A DNA stretch of 64,000 nucleotides from Chryseobacterium sp. StRB126 (GCF_000829375.1 NZ_AP014624.1:4712001-4776000), one strand, 5' to 3'; positions 1-7,957 are shown, counted from the first letter of the stretch. Notes: generated by a model not told the origin, from the letters alone. Program-made: numbers and translations.

Positions 1-1
1 C

Positions 2-514
2 GAAGAAAATTATAAACATAAACTTTGGGATCATCTTTTTATTCTGGCAAACTATGATTTGGATGTAGACTCTCCTTATCCGTTTCCAACCATGGAACAA
101 TTGGCAGAAAAACCTAAAAGAATGGAATATCCAAAACTTCAAGGAGACTTTAAATTTTACGGAAAAAGTATTCTTCAATTAATAGAGAAAGCAATTGAAC
201 TGGAAGCAGGTGACGAAAAAGAAGCCCTTATCGAAGTTATTGCCAACAATATGAAGAAGTCCTATAATGTTTACAATAAAGAACACGTGACGGATGATGT
301 TATTTTCAGACATTTGAAAGAATTGTCTGAAAACAGGTTGGATCTTACAGGAATTGAATCTCTTGAAAAGAGTAAGATTTATTATACAAGTAATAACAGC
401 CGAAATAACAACAATAATAATAACAACCGGAATAGCGGTAATAACAACAACAATAATAATAAGAACCAACCCAACAAAAGAAGGCATAACAACAATCATA
501 AAAACAGAAAATAA
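2..514 (+). CDS. DUF4290 family protein (5' end outside window)
   Basis: The reading frame is open from base 2, so the gene begins upstream of the window and only its C-terminal part is seen. The stretch KHKLWDHLFILANYDLDVDS followed by PYPFPTMEQ is typical of the DUF4290 family, a conserved Bacteroidetes protein of unknown function usually encoded directly before murA. The last 40 or so residues are an Asn-rich low-complexity tail (about residues 110-145 of the visible part) ending in a basic KRRHNNNHKNRK segment. The stop codon TAA shares one base with the ATG of murA, indicating translational coupling. A TTG at 59 is not the real start. Family assignment is confident; function is unknown. 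Confidence 0.88.
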   Translation, partial: EENYKHKLWDHLFILANYDLDVDSPYPFPTMEQLAEKPKRMEYPKLQGDFKFYGKSILQLIEKAIELEAGDEKEALIEVIANNMKKSYNVYNKEHVTDDVIFRHLKELSENRLDLTGIESLEKSKIYYTSNNSRNNNNNNNNRNSGNNNNNNNKNQPNKRRHNNNHKNRK

Positions 515-1821
515 TGAGTGGAACATTTCAAATAAGAGGAGGAAAAAGACTGCAGGGGGAAATAACTCCACAAGGAGCCAAAAATGAAGCTCTACAAATT
601 TTGTGTGCGGTTCTTTTAACGGACGAGGAAGTAAGAATTAAAAATATCCCGGACATTCATGACGTAAACAGGCTGATTGAAATTCTTGGGGATTTCGGAG
701 TGAATGTTACTAAGAATGGCCATGGAGACTACACTTTCAAGGCAGACAAAGTAAACTTCGATTATGTAAAATCCAATGAATTTAAAAAGGATGGTGCCAA
801 ACTTCGTGGATCAATTATGTTGATGGGACCTATGCTGGCTCGTTATGGTGAAGCTTATATGCCCACTCCGGGTGGTGACAAGATCGGAAGAAGAAGATTG
901 GACACCCACTTCCAGGGATTGGTGGAACTTGGTGCTGAATTCCACTATGACGAGGAGGAATACTTCTATTCTTTAAAAGCGAAAGAGCTTAGAGGAAAAT
1001 TCATTCTATTGGAAGAAGCTTCTGTAACCGGAACAGCTAATATCGTGATGGCTGCAGCTCTTGCAAAAGGGAAAACCAGAATTTACAACGCTGCTTGTGA
1101 ACCTTACCTTCAGCAACTATGTAAAATGCTGAACAGAATGGGAGCTAATATTTCTGGTATCGGATCTAACCTTCTTACGATTGAAGGGGTAGAACATCTG
1201 AACGGTACGGAACATACAATGCTTCCCGATATGGTAGAAATCGGATCATGGATTGGGCTTGCTGCCATGACAAAATCTGAAATTACCATCAAAAATGTAA
1301 ACTGGAACCAATTGGGAGTGATTCCTAATACCTTCAGAAAACTGGGAATTCAGCTTGAGCAAAGTGGTGATGATATTTACATCCCTGCTCAGGAACATTA
1401 TAAAATTCAAAAATTTATTGACGGGTCTATCCTTACCATTTCTGATGCTCCATGGCCTGGATTTACTCCGGATTTATTATCTATTATCTTAGTAGTGGCT
1501 ACTCAGGCTAAAGGAAGTATCCTGGTTCACCAAAAAATGTTTGAATCCAGATTATTCTTCGTAGATAAATTAATTGATATGGGAGCTCAGATTATTTTAT
1601 GTGACCCACACAGAGCAACAGTAATCGGATTAAATCAGGAATCTCCGTTAAGAGGAACTACAATGGTTTCCCCGGATATCAGAGCCGGAAATGCCCTTCT
1701 TATTGCAGCTCTTTCTGCTGAAGGGAAATCGATTATCCACAACATCGAACAAATCGACAGAGGATACGAAAATATTGATGGAAGACTGAAAGCCATTGGT
1801 GCTGACATCGAAAGAATCTAA
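514..1821 (+). CDS. murA: UDP-N-acetylglucosamine 1-carboxyvinyltransferase
   Basis: MurA catalyses the first committed step of peptidoglycan synthesis, transferring enolpyruvate from PEP to UDP-GlcNAc in the cytoplasm. The 435-residue length fits the family. Visible landmarks are the N-terminal GGKRLQGEITPQGAKNEAL substrate loop (Lys-Asn pair near residues 23-24), RGSIMLMGPMLARYG near 99-112, and the active-site loop PTPGGDKIGRRRLDTHF near 118-132. In most MurA proteins that loop carries a Cys (PGGC), the residue alkylated by fosfomycin. Here codon 122 (GAC, 877-879) gives Asp, as in the intrinsically fosfomycin-resistant Mycobacterium and Chlamydia enzymes. The start ATG overlaps the previous stop by one base. 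A terminator follows directly. Confidence 0.97.
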   Translation: MSGTFQIRGGKRLQGEITPQGAKNEALQILCAVLLTDEEVRIKNIPDIHDVNRLIEILGDFGVNVTKNGHGDYTFKADKVNFDYVKSNEFKKDGAKLRGSIMLMGPMLARYGEAYMPTPGGDKIGRRRLDTHFQGLVELGAEFHYDEEEYFYSLKAKELRGKFILLEEASVTGTANIVMAAALAKGKTRIYNAACEPYLQQLCKMLNRMGANISGIGSNLLTIEGVEHLNGTEHTMLPDMVEIGSWIGLAAMTKSEITIKNVNWNQLGVIPNTFRKLGIQLEQSGDDIYIPAQEHYKIQKFIDGSILTISDAPWPGFTPDLLSIILVVATQAKGSILVHQKMFESRLFFVDKLIDMGAQIILCDPHRATVIGLNQESPLRGTTMVSPDIRAGNALLIAALSAEGKSIIHNIEQIDRGYENIDGRLKAIGADIERI

Positions 1822-1840
1822 ACTTATTTTTATTACCATA

Positions 1841-1870
1841 GAGCGTTCAGAGAGATCTGAGCGCTTTTTT
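1841..1870 (+). terminator. Rho-independent terminator after murA
   Basis: GAGCGTTCAG pairs with CTGAGCGC (one wobble) and is followed by a run of six T, 20 bases after the murA stop. Confidence 0.8.
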
Positions 1871-2162
1871 ATTGTCCATCATTTTTACATAAGCTTCATC
1901 AAATCAATTTTAAATGATTCTCTCTTTACATCCTTACCATATAAAATCTTGCCCATAAAACTTTGCGTTTACAAAAATAATAAAGGTTCTTTTTATGACC
2001 ACCCCATCAAAAATTCAGAGAATTTTTACCACCCTTCCAGTGGAGGGGAATCCTCATTCCTCCAATTGAGAAAGTTTTCAGGATTGGGGTCAATATTTAC
2101 TCTATATTTTAAAAATCTGCGGAATCTGTGAGATTTGCAAGAGAAAAAACATCTTTTTAAAA
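1871..2162. other. Intergenic region with small inverted repeats, no gene
   Basis: No credible coding sequence; the 111-residue frame crossing it lacks recognisable features and begins inside murA. It contains a perfect 8-bp inverted repeat (AAAAATTC / GAATTTTT, 2009-2027) directly followed by a CCCTTCCA / TGGAGGGG hairpin (2032-2048). A copy of the AATCTGTG repeat phrase lies at 2114-2136. The structure suggests a degraded dispersed repeat rather than a gene. Confidence 0.55.
2114..2136 (+). repeat. AATCTGTG-type dispersed repeat, copy 1
   Basis: Contains AATCTGCGGAATCTGTGAGA, closely related to copies at 5856-5883, 29941-29965, 30181-30200 and 30268-30292. All copies are intergenic. Confidence 0.55.
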
Positions 2163-2197
2163 TAAAAAAGTGCCCAGTAAAAGAACCGGACACTTTG
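2163..2197 (-). terminator. Terminator of the NIL-domain gene
   Basis: On the minus strand CAAAGTGTCC pairs with GGGCACTTT (one mismatch), followed by six T. It lies 27 bases beyond the stop of the gene at 2224. Confidence 0.7.
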
Positions 2198-2223
2198 AGT
2201 AATTAAAACTATATGAATCTCCC

Positions 2224-2535
2224 CTAAGAATACTTTCGGCAGAAATACTCCACCGTTGTATTCAAAAGTTTATTTTTATTCAGATAAACCTCAAGCTGAT
2301 GATAGTCATCTGAATTGGCATTAATATATAATTGTACCGAACCAAAACTGTTTCCGTTTACATATTCAACGTTTGCAGATAACACTCTGTGACAAATACC
2401 CAATTGATTATGGATGGTATGCATTAAATGCTCAAATTTCATTTTGCCATTCAACTCTATTTCCAATAATAATTCTTTTTTAGACAGGTTCAGTGTATTT
2501 TGAAAAACCTGCAGGCTTGGGTTAGGTGTAATCAT
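2224..2535 (-). CDS. Stand-alone NIL-domain protein
   Basis: A 103-residue protein without signal peptide or membrane segment. Its second half (ICHRVLSANVEYVNGNSFGS, then VQLYIN, HQLEVYLNKNKLLNTTVEYF) matches the ACT-like NIL domain fold. That domain is usually at the C-terminus of the methionine ABC-transporter ATPase MetN, where it binds methionine and down-regulates transport. Here it is encoded alone, with no transporter genes adjacent. Inference: a small methionine or amino-acid sensing protein, or a regulator acting on a transporter encoded elsewhere. Its promoter carries an unusually perfect palindrome (2604-2644), so expression is probably controlled by a dedicated DNA-binding regulator. 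Family call moderate to good; exact role unknown. Confidence 0.68.
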   Translation of the reverse strand: MITPNPSLQVFQNTLNLSKKELLLEIELNGKMKFEHLMHTIHNQLGICHRVLSANVEYVNGNSFGSVQLYINANSDDYHQLEVYLNKNKLLNTTVEYFCRKYS

Positions 2536-2593
2536 CGCTAAACATTTTTGGTTAATACTCAGATCATATTGCGCTCTGCATTTAAATCTGTCA

Positions 2594-2644
2594 CAAAAAT
2601 ATAAAAAAATATTAGTCTACCAAATTAGTGGACTAATATTTTTT
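2594..2644 (-). promoter_or_regulatory. Promoter with palindromic operator for the NIL-domain gene
   Basis: On the minus strand a consensus promoter is visible: TTG (2621-2623), exactly 19 bases, then TATTTTTG (2594-2601), matching the Bacteroidetes pattern TTG-N19-TAnnTTTG. Overlapping it is a perfect 14-bp inverted repeat (AAAAAATATTAGTC at 2604-2617, GACTAATATTTTTT at 2631-2644). The 13-base centre is itself near-palindromic, so the core reads GTCYACYAAWTTRGTRGAC. The -33 TTG sits in the centre of the palindrome, which implies a dimeric regulator, probably a repressor. The regulator is not identified. Confidence 0.72.
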
Positions 2645-2720
2645 AAAATTTAACATAAAAAAAGAAGCCACTACAGCTTCACTATTTATTTTAATTCAAA
2701 TTCGGGAAAGGTATATGGGC

Positions 2721-2878
2721 GGGAAGCCGGAAGCTGGAGATTGGAAGTTATCAAGTTATAAAAATCAAAAAAAATGTTTTTTATCAATCATGATACTCTA
2801 CTATTTTAAGTCCAAACTTCACAAGTTATAGGTCTAATAGTAACTTCCAACCTCCTTCTTCCAGCTTCCTTTCCAATT
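2721..2878. repeat. Dispersed inverted-repeat element, copy A
   Basis: The left arm (GGGAAGCCGGAAGCTGGAGA then TTGGAAGTTA, 2721-2750) and right arm (TAACTTCCAACCTCCTTCTT then CCAGCTTCC, 2841-2869) are imperfect inverted copies about 30 bp long around a 90-base AT-rich core. The right arm ends a few bases from the stop codon of the gene at 2882. The same arms recur at 14154-14313, 26774-26935 and, as a half element, 14890-14920. Confidence 0.75.
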
Positions 2879-2881
2879 ATT

Positions 2882-3538
2882 CTAAAGTTCTCCTATCGCT
2901 TCTAATTTTTCGGAACCAGCCAATCCATTGGGATTACAACCAGGCTCTCCTTCTGGTACTTTCAGATTTTTCTTTCCATAAAAATCTTCCCAAAAGGTAT
3001 TTACTTTTCCTGTTTTGGGATCAACGAAAGTCATAGGTTCTAATGTAAAAATATGATCATCCCGGAAAGCTCTTTCTACAAAATCTGAACAATAATAAGA
3101 ACCTTCCTCCAAAATATAATTGAAATTGTATGGTTTGCCCAACATGGAATTTGCTTTTTCAATGGCTTCAGGAATTGATTTCTGGTATTCAGGTTTCAAA
3201 CGATAAACCACAACATTTTGCTGGTCTTTTTTCTGATCTTTAATAAAATCCTTCAAGCTCTGTTTTTGTGAACCCCCTTTTGGAGCTGCATGCAGAACAA
3301 ACATTTTATGACCTTCTTTTTCCAGAATCCCAATATGGTCAAAAGTAGCAGTCTCCTGCTTTTGAGTTACATTATTAATCGCTCCGGACAATCCTGTTTC
3401 CTTTGCCGTTACAAAAAGTAAATCTCCGTTTTGAAGTGCTACGGAACTCCGGTAGGAATTGCATTGTACCATTATCAACAGTATCAATATCCGCATTCCG
3501 TCAACCATTCCTTTTTTAAGTTTATTTTTGAAAATCAT
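2882..3538 (-). CDS. YiiX/YebB-like (NlpC/P60 superfamily) putative lipoprotein hydrolase
   Basis: The 218-residue protein has a permuted papain-like fold signature of the YiiX/DUF830 group: NGDLLFV near residue 37, the His-containing FDHIGIL motif near 66, and the Cys motif YYCSDFVERAF near 148. These families cleave peptide or amide bonds in the cell envelope. The N-terminus has a basic stretch (KNKLKK), a hydrophobic run and Cys26 in IMVQCNS, suggesting a lipoprotein signal. Starts at residues 11 (3508) or 15 (3496) are also possible. It runs divergently from the two-component system and may share its intergenic control region. Substrate unknown. Confidence 0.75.
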   Translation of the reverse strand: MIFKNKLKKGMVDGMRILILLIMVQCNSYRSSVALQNGDLLFVTAKETGLSGAINNVTQKQETATFDHIGILEKEGHKMFVLHAAPKGGSQKQSLKDFIKDQKKDQQNVVVYRLKPEYQKSIPEAIEKANSMLGKPYNFNYILEEGSYYCSDFVERAFRDDHIFTLEPMTFVDPKTGKVNTFWEDFYGKKNLKVPEGEPGCNPNGLAGSEKLEAIGEL

Positions 3539-3595
3539 TTTAATTTCCGGTATTCTGATTGTTATTTCGATCCAAAATTACAAAATAGAAATCAT

Positions 3596-3603
3596 TACAT
3601 TTG
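3596..3603 (+). promoter_or_regulatory. -7 promoter box for the two-component system
   Basis: TACATTTG fits the TAnnTTTG box and lies 51 bases before the response-regulator ATG. No good -33 TTG is seen at normal spacing. Confidence 0.5.
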
Positions 3604-3654
3604 CGAAGAATATCGAGTAACTTTCACAGTAACCCAAACACTTTATCTATTCTT

Positions 3655-4353
3655 ATGCCTCATATTTTACTTGTTGAAGATGATAAAAGACTTTCACGGC
3701 TTATTGGCAGAGGTCTTCTGGAACAGGATATGGACGTAAGTTTTGCCTATGATGGCGAAAAAGCTACAGAACTGGCCACAACTCAGGATTTCGATCTCAT
3801 TATCACAGATATTATTGTTCCGTTGAAAAACGGTCTCGATTTTTGCAGAGAAATAAAAAATTCCAAACCCCATACACCCGTTATTATGCTAACAGCATTG
3901 GGAACTACTGATGATAAATTGGAAGGTTTTGATTCCGGGGCAGATGATTATCTGACCAAACCGTTTGAAATGCGTGAGCTGATTGCAAGAGTGAAAGTTT
4001 TAATGAAAAGATCTTCTCTCCACTCTCCTACAGAACAAATAATAAGATATGAAAATATCGAAATGGATCTGAAACTTAAATCGGTAAGCAGAAACGGAAT
4101 CCCCATTAAACTTACCCCAAAGGAATTCAATCTGATGAAATATATGCTGGAAAATCCTGAAAGGGTACTGTCACGTTCAGAAATTGCAGAAAATGTATGG
4201 GAAACGCACTTTGATACCGGAACTAATTTTATTGATGTGTATATCAACTACATCCGTAAAAAAATCGACAGGGATTTTGAAACCAAACTGATCCACACCA
4301 AAGCCGGAATGGGCTTTATTTTAAAAAAAGGATACGAAGAACATCAGCAATAA
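3655..4353 (+). CDS. OmpR-family DNA-binding response regulator
   Basis: A 232-residue response regulator, starting at MPHILLVEDDKRL; an upstream in-frame TTG at 3601 lies inside the promoter box and is rejected. The receiver domain (1-115) has acidic residues D9-D10, phospho-acceptor D52 in LIITDIIVP, and K102 in YLTKPFEMREL. The C-terminal winged helix (about 130-228) contains LTPKEFNLMKYML and IDVYINYIRKKID, typical of OmpR/PhoB-type DNA binding. It forms an operon with the kinase 10 bases downstream. The closest style is the CopR/CusR group that controls metal efflux. The heavy-metal RND operon from 8181 is a plausible target, but that link is inference. Confidence 0.93.
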   Translation: MPHILLVEDDKRLSRLIGRGLLEQDMDVSFAYDGEKATELATTQDFDLIITDIIVPLKNGLDFCREIKNSKPHTPVIMLTALGTTDDKLEGFDSGADDYLTKPFEMRELIARVKVLMKRSSLHSPTEQIIRYENIEMDLKLKSVSRNGIPIKLTPKEFNLMKYMLENPERVLSRSEIAENVWETHFDTGTNFIDVYINYIRKKIDRDFETKLIHTKAGMGFILKKGYEEHQQ

Positions 4354-4363
4354 CCTATAAGGT

Positions 4364-5731
4364 ATGAAAATAAGAACCCGGCTTACCTTACTCTTTACCA
4401 TTGTCACGGCTATGCTGATGATATTTTATGGTATTGCGGTATATTATTCTTCAAGTGAGGCCAGGGAAATTTCATTTTACGCCCAACTCAGAAACGAAGC
4501 CGTAGCCAAAGCCAATCTTTTTTTTCAGAGTACCCTGAGCGAAAAGGAAATGCACCGTGTCTACAAAAACAACACAAAAACGATTAACGAGGTTCAGGTT
4601 GCCATTTATAATCCGGAATTCAATCTCATCTATCATGATGATTCAAAAGTAGATTTTGTTAAGGAAGATCCTAAAATGCTTTCCAATATTTTAAAGAAGA
4701 AAGAGATCAGTTTTTTTATTAATGATCTGCAAGCTATAGGAATGGTCTACATTCATAATGGAAAAAAATATTTGGTAACCGCTGCCGGATATGATCAATA
4801 TGGTTACAAATCAATCAACCATCTTCTTACCATCAGTATTATTGCTTTTATTAGTATTTTAATCCTTATTTATTTGGCCGGAATATTCCTTTCAAAGAAA
4901 GCATTGAATCCGCTAAGTGGAATGGTTCATCAGATTAAAAATATTACTGCCGGAAAATTACAGTTGCGTTTAAAAACTACTGGTGAGAAAGATGAACTGA
5001 ATGAATTGGCCCAAAACTTCAACGGAATGCTTGAACGCCTGGAAAATTCGTTTGATGCTCAAAAACATTTTGTATCCAATATCTCCCATGAACTGCGAAC
5101 TCCTTTATCGGCTATTATCACGGAACTGGAATTCTCTACTGAAAAGGAACAGACCAAAGAAGAATATCAGCAGACCATTCAATACGCACTGGATGATGCC
5201 CGAAATATGGTGAAATTATCCAATAGCCTAATGGATCTCGCCAAAGCGAGCTATGATCCTAATGAAATCAGTTTTTCAGAAATACGGCTGGATGAAATCC
5301 TTCTGGAATCTTATTCAAAAATAATCAAGGAAAATCAGGAATATAAAGTTTCATTGAATATAGATCGTTCAATAGAAGAGCATCAGCTCGTTGTACAGGG
5401 AAATGAATATCTATTACAGGTTGCTTTTAATAACCTCATCGATAATGCCTGTAAATATTCTCCGGCTCAAACCTGCCTGATTGATGTTAAAACAAACAAC
5501 GAAAAGCTTGACATCAGTTTCATCAATACAGGAATTACCATTTCGCAGGAAGATTTACTCCATATTTTTGAACCCTTTTACAGAAGTGAAGTATCTAAAC
5601 AGGAAAAAGGCTATGGAATAGGACTGTTCTTAACGGAGAAAATTATTCATCTTCATCATGCAGCTATAAAAGTGGCCTCTGAAAATAATGAGACTGTTTT
5701 TACTGTAATATTTGAAACTGAAACTACTTAG
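4364..5731 (+). CDS. Sensor histidine kinase (HAMP, HisKA, HATPase)
   Basis: A 455-residue inner-membrane kinase that would phosphorylate the adjacent regulator. Transmembrane segments are near residues 8-28 and 155-176, enclosing a periplasmic sensor region of about 125 residues. A HAMP linker (about 178-230) is followed by the HisKA box FVSNISHELRTPLSA with phospho-accepting His242. The N box (AFNNLIDNACKYSP) and G box (GYGIGLFLTEKII) of the ATPase domain are intact. The sensor region has no recognisable metal-binding cluster, so the stimulus cannot be read from the sequence. Architecture resembles CusS/ArlS-type kinases. Confidence 0.93.
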   Translation: MKIRTRLTLLFTIVTAMLMIFYGIAVYYSSSEAREISFYAQLRNEAVAKANLFFQSTLSEKEMHRVYKNNTKTINEVQVAIYNPEFNLIYHDDSKVDFVKEDPKMLSNILKKKEISFFINDLQAIGMVYIHNGKKYLVTAAGYDQYGYKSINHLLTISIIAFISILILIYLAGIFLSKKALNPLSGMVHQIKNITAGKLQLRLKTTGEKDELNELAQNFNGMLERLENSFDAQKHFVSNISHELRTPLSAIITELEFSTEKEQTKEEYQQTIQYALDDARNMVKLSNSLMDLAKASYDPNEISFSEIRLDEILLESYSKIIKENQEYKVSLNIDRSIEEHQLVVQGNEYLLQVAFNNLIDNACKYSPAQTCLIDVKTNNEKLDISFINTGITISQEDLLHIFEPFYRSEVSKQEKGYGIGLFLTEKIIHLHHAAIKVASENNETVFTVIFETETT

Positions 5732-5850
5732 TGTTACTTATTTTTAAACTACAACAGTTTTTAAACACTTAAGTTATTTTCAAGTGACAAACTTCATACA
5801 TAAAAGCACACTAAAGTTTTTGAAAATCTTTGATTTTCATATCCATAAAC

Positions 5851-5883
5851 ATCCGTATTAATCTGTGTAATCTGTGGGAAAAT
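5851..5883 (+). repeat. AATCTGTG-type dispersed repeat, copy 2
   Basis: ATCCGTATTAATCTGTGTAA followed by TCTGTGGGAAAAT, in the short gap between the kinase and the convergent EamA gene. Confidence 0.6.
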
Positions 5884-5898
5884 AAAATGATAAATTCT

Positions 5899-6750
5899 TT
5901 AATTATGGGAAGCAGCTGCTTTATTGAAAATGGTAGTTCCTATACTTGCAGCAATGACGCAACTAATGGAAATCCACTGTAAAAAAGACAGTTCTTCAGC
6001 AAGGAATACTAATCCCGAAAATGCTGCAAATGCGGGTTCCAGACTCATCAGAATACTGAAAGTCTTGGCAGGAAGCTTTTTCAGAGCCATCATTTCCAAT
6101 GAAAATGGTAAAGCACTGGATAAAATGGCTACTCCCAAACCTTTTACAAAAATAGTCGGGGTCATATTAAAAACCGCACCATCCCATATTGTAAAGGGAA
6201 GAATCACCAGACTGGCAAATAACATTCCTGTGGTTACAGCGTCTCTTCCATCCATTATTTTAGACACTTTTCCGCCCATAACAATATAAAGGGCCCAGAA
6301 TATTCCCGCCAGGAAAGCTAATCCAAGGCCAAGCAAATCTACATGGTCACTCTTCCAGGGAACAATAAGTAATATTCCTGCACAAGCCAATAACGCCCAA
6401 ACTACATCAAGCAGCTTACGAGACAATGCCAATGCAAGAAATAAAGGTCCCGCAAATTCTACGGTTACCGCCAATCCTAACGGAATTCTTTGAATTGCCA
6501 TATAAAAAATAAGGTTCATGGCCGCCAGTCCTGTCCCGTACATGGCGCAATACTTCCATTTTTGTGGAGTGAACTCCGAAAATTTTGGACGATTGATGAT
6601 AGTAAGCAGAATGGCAGAAAGTACAATCCTCAAAGTAACGGTTCCAATGGCTCCAATTGCCGGAAAAAGCTGCTTGGCAATAGATGCTCCCCCCTGTACA
6701 CAGATGATGGCTAAAAGTGTAGCAGGAATCGCTAAGTTTGAATTTTTCAT
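5899..6750 (-). CDS. EamA/DMT-family transporter (RhtA-like)
   Basis: A 283-residue polytopic protein with two EamA repeats and about ten membrane helices, typical of the drug/metabolite transporter superfamily. The segment LEMMALKKLPAKTFSILMSL followed by EPAFAAFSG matches the RhtA/YdcZ-like branch that exports homoserine, threonine and similar amino acids. The substrate here is not provable. It is convergent with the histidine kinase and stands alone, with no operon partners. The N-terminus MKNSNLAIPATLLAI enters the membrane directly. Confidence 0.88.
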   Translation of the reverse strand: MKNSNLAIPATLLAIICVQGGASIAKQLFPAIGAIGTVTLRIVLSAILLTIINRPKFSEFTPQKWKYCAMYGTGLAAMNLIFYMAIQRIPLGLAVTVEFAGPLFLALALSRKLLDVVWALLACAGILLIVPWKSDHVDLLGLGLAFLAGIFWALYIVMGGKVSKIMDGRDAVTTGMLFASLVILPFTIWDGAVFNMTPTIFVKGLGVAILSSALPFSLEMMALKKLPAKTFSILMSLEPAFAAFSGLVFLAEELSFLQWISISCVIAASIGTTIFNKAAASHN

Positions 6751-6952
6751 TTCTAAAATATATAATTTATAAAGACAACTTTTGGTATGAAACCGGGAGA
6801 TACATCAAGCTTTATTCTACAAAATTAATAATAGTATAGCACAAACCTGGACTTTTGCCAAATGTATTGAAATTTTATCTTAAAAAATGGTTACAGATCA
6901 GCGTTTTAATTCTAAATCTGTAACCATTAATAAGTTTATATCAACAAAAAAA

Positions 6953-7940
6953 TTATTTCAATGGGGAGGCAGAAAATTGATATTCTGTCAATCTCTTTTC
7001 TCCAAATTTGATTAAAATTCCGTGTTCCACTCCCCATTTCAAATCACGGCTTGCTGTTGGAGCTGAAATGCTTTTGAAATGCTTCAAGTAATCTTTTCTA
7101 CTAAATTTGTTTTTACCTGCTTTATCTTTAAATAATTAAGATCCTATCTTCAGTATAAAGGGTTTTATTTTGCAATTGTAAAACTTCTTCTAAAGCATTC
7201 TGAATAATTCCAAGCATAAATTCTATAAAAGGTGCAGAATTTCCTTTCTTATCCGATTCAGACAGTTTACTATAGTATGTACTTTGTTGTTGTTTTATTA
7301 AGCTTTCAACTGGTAAAAACTCAAAAACCGGATATTGTTGTATAAGAATTAATGTTTGCCACAATCTGCCCATTCTTCCATTTCCCTCAATGAACGGATG
7401 AATAAACTCAAATTCATAATGAAAAACACAACTTTTAATGAGTAATAAATCTTTATCATTTTTCAGATACGCCAAAAAGATTTTTCATTAAACCTTTAAC
7501 CATTACTCCTCCCGGTGCTATATGTTCAACTTTAGACCCTTTCACAATTCCCACATTAGTAGTTCTCAATCTACCCGCGCTCTCAATTAAACCATTCATT
7601 AAAATAGAATGAGCCTTTTCCAAATCTTTTATTTGATATGAGTTAAACTGATGAAGCTGATCATAAGCTTTAACAGCATTTTGGACTTCAAGGATATCTT
7701 TTTGAGGAGCTACAACTCTTTTATTCTCTAATAAGGCTGTAATTTGTTCTTCTGTAAGGGTATTTCCTTCAATTTCCAATGAAGATTGGATCGTTTTAAT
7801 CCGATTTTTTTTCTTAATTCTGTAGTAGGTTTATATAAAAGAGCAGCATTAATTTCTCCTATTTTTTCTGAAATAGAGGCAATCAATAATAATATTTCAT
7901 TCGTAATCTGATAAGGAGGTTTCATCTTTGATAGTATCAA
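6953..7940 (-). pseudogene. Fic-family protein gene, broken by three frameshifts
   Basis: Three successive minus-strand frames together encode one Fic/DOC protein. Segment 1 (7940 to about 7805) gives KPPYQITNEILLLIASISEK. Segment 2 gives SSLEIEGNTL, the class II inhibitory motif [ST]xxxE[GN], and LMKNLF. Segment 3 gives the catalytic motif HPFIEGNGRMGR. After a further shift near 7131 the winged-helix tail KNKFSRKDYLKHFKSISAPT, ending EYQFSASPLK, runs to a stop at 6953. Shift one is in a run of eight T (7805-7812, nine expected). Shift two is an extra G near 7469-7470. Shift three is near 7130. Intact, it would be an AMP-transferase. Three lesions in one gene beside intact genes argue for real decay; the homopolymer lesion alone could be a read error. 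Confidence 0.85.
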
Positions 7941-7957
7941 ATGATACTATCAAAGAT
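7924..7957 (-). promoter_or_regulatory. 34-bp perfect palindrome at the fic start (putative operator)
   Basis: ATCTTTGATAGTATCA (7924-7939) and TGATACTATCAAAGAT (7942-7957) are perfect inverted repeats separated by AA. Each half contains a smaller dyad TGATA-N-TATCA, so four TGATA half-sites are present. It overlaps the first ATG and abuts the second (7923-7925) of the fic pseudogene, the usual place for an autoregulatory operator. Confidence 0.65.

Noticed and set aside
179..571. 130-residue minus-strand hydrophobic frame across the DUF4290-murA junction
   Set aside because: Its Val/Ile-rich run is simply the antisense of the Asn-codon repeats.
1796..2131. 111-residue plus-strand frame after murA
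   Set aside because: Begins inside murA in another frame, crosses a terminator and repeat sequence, and has no recognisable domain.
2604..2644. Palindrome read as a Rho-independent terminator
   Set aside because: No gene ends just upstream on the plus strand, it lies over a consensus minus-strand promoter, and its T-tracts are part of the symmetric arms.
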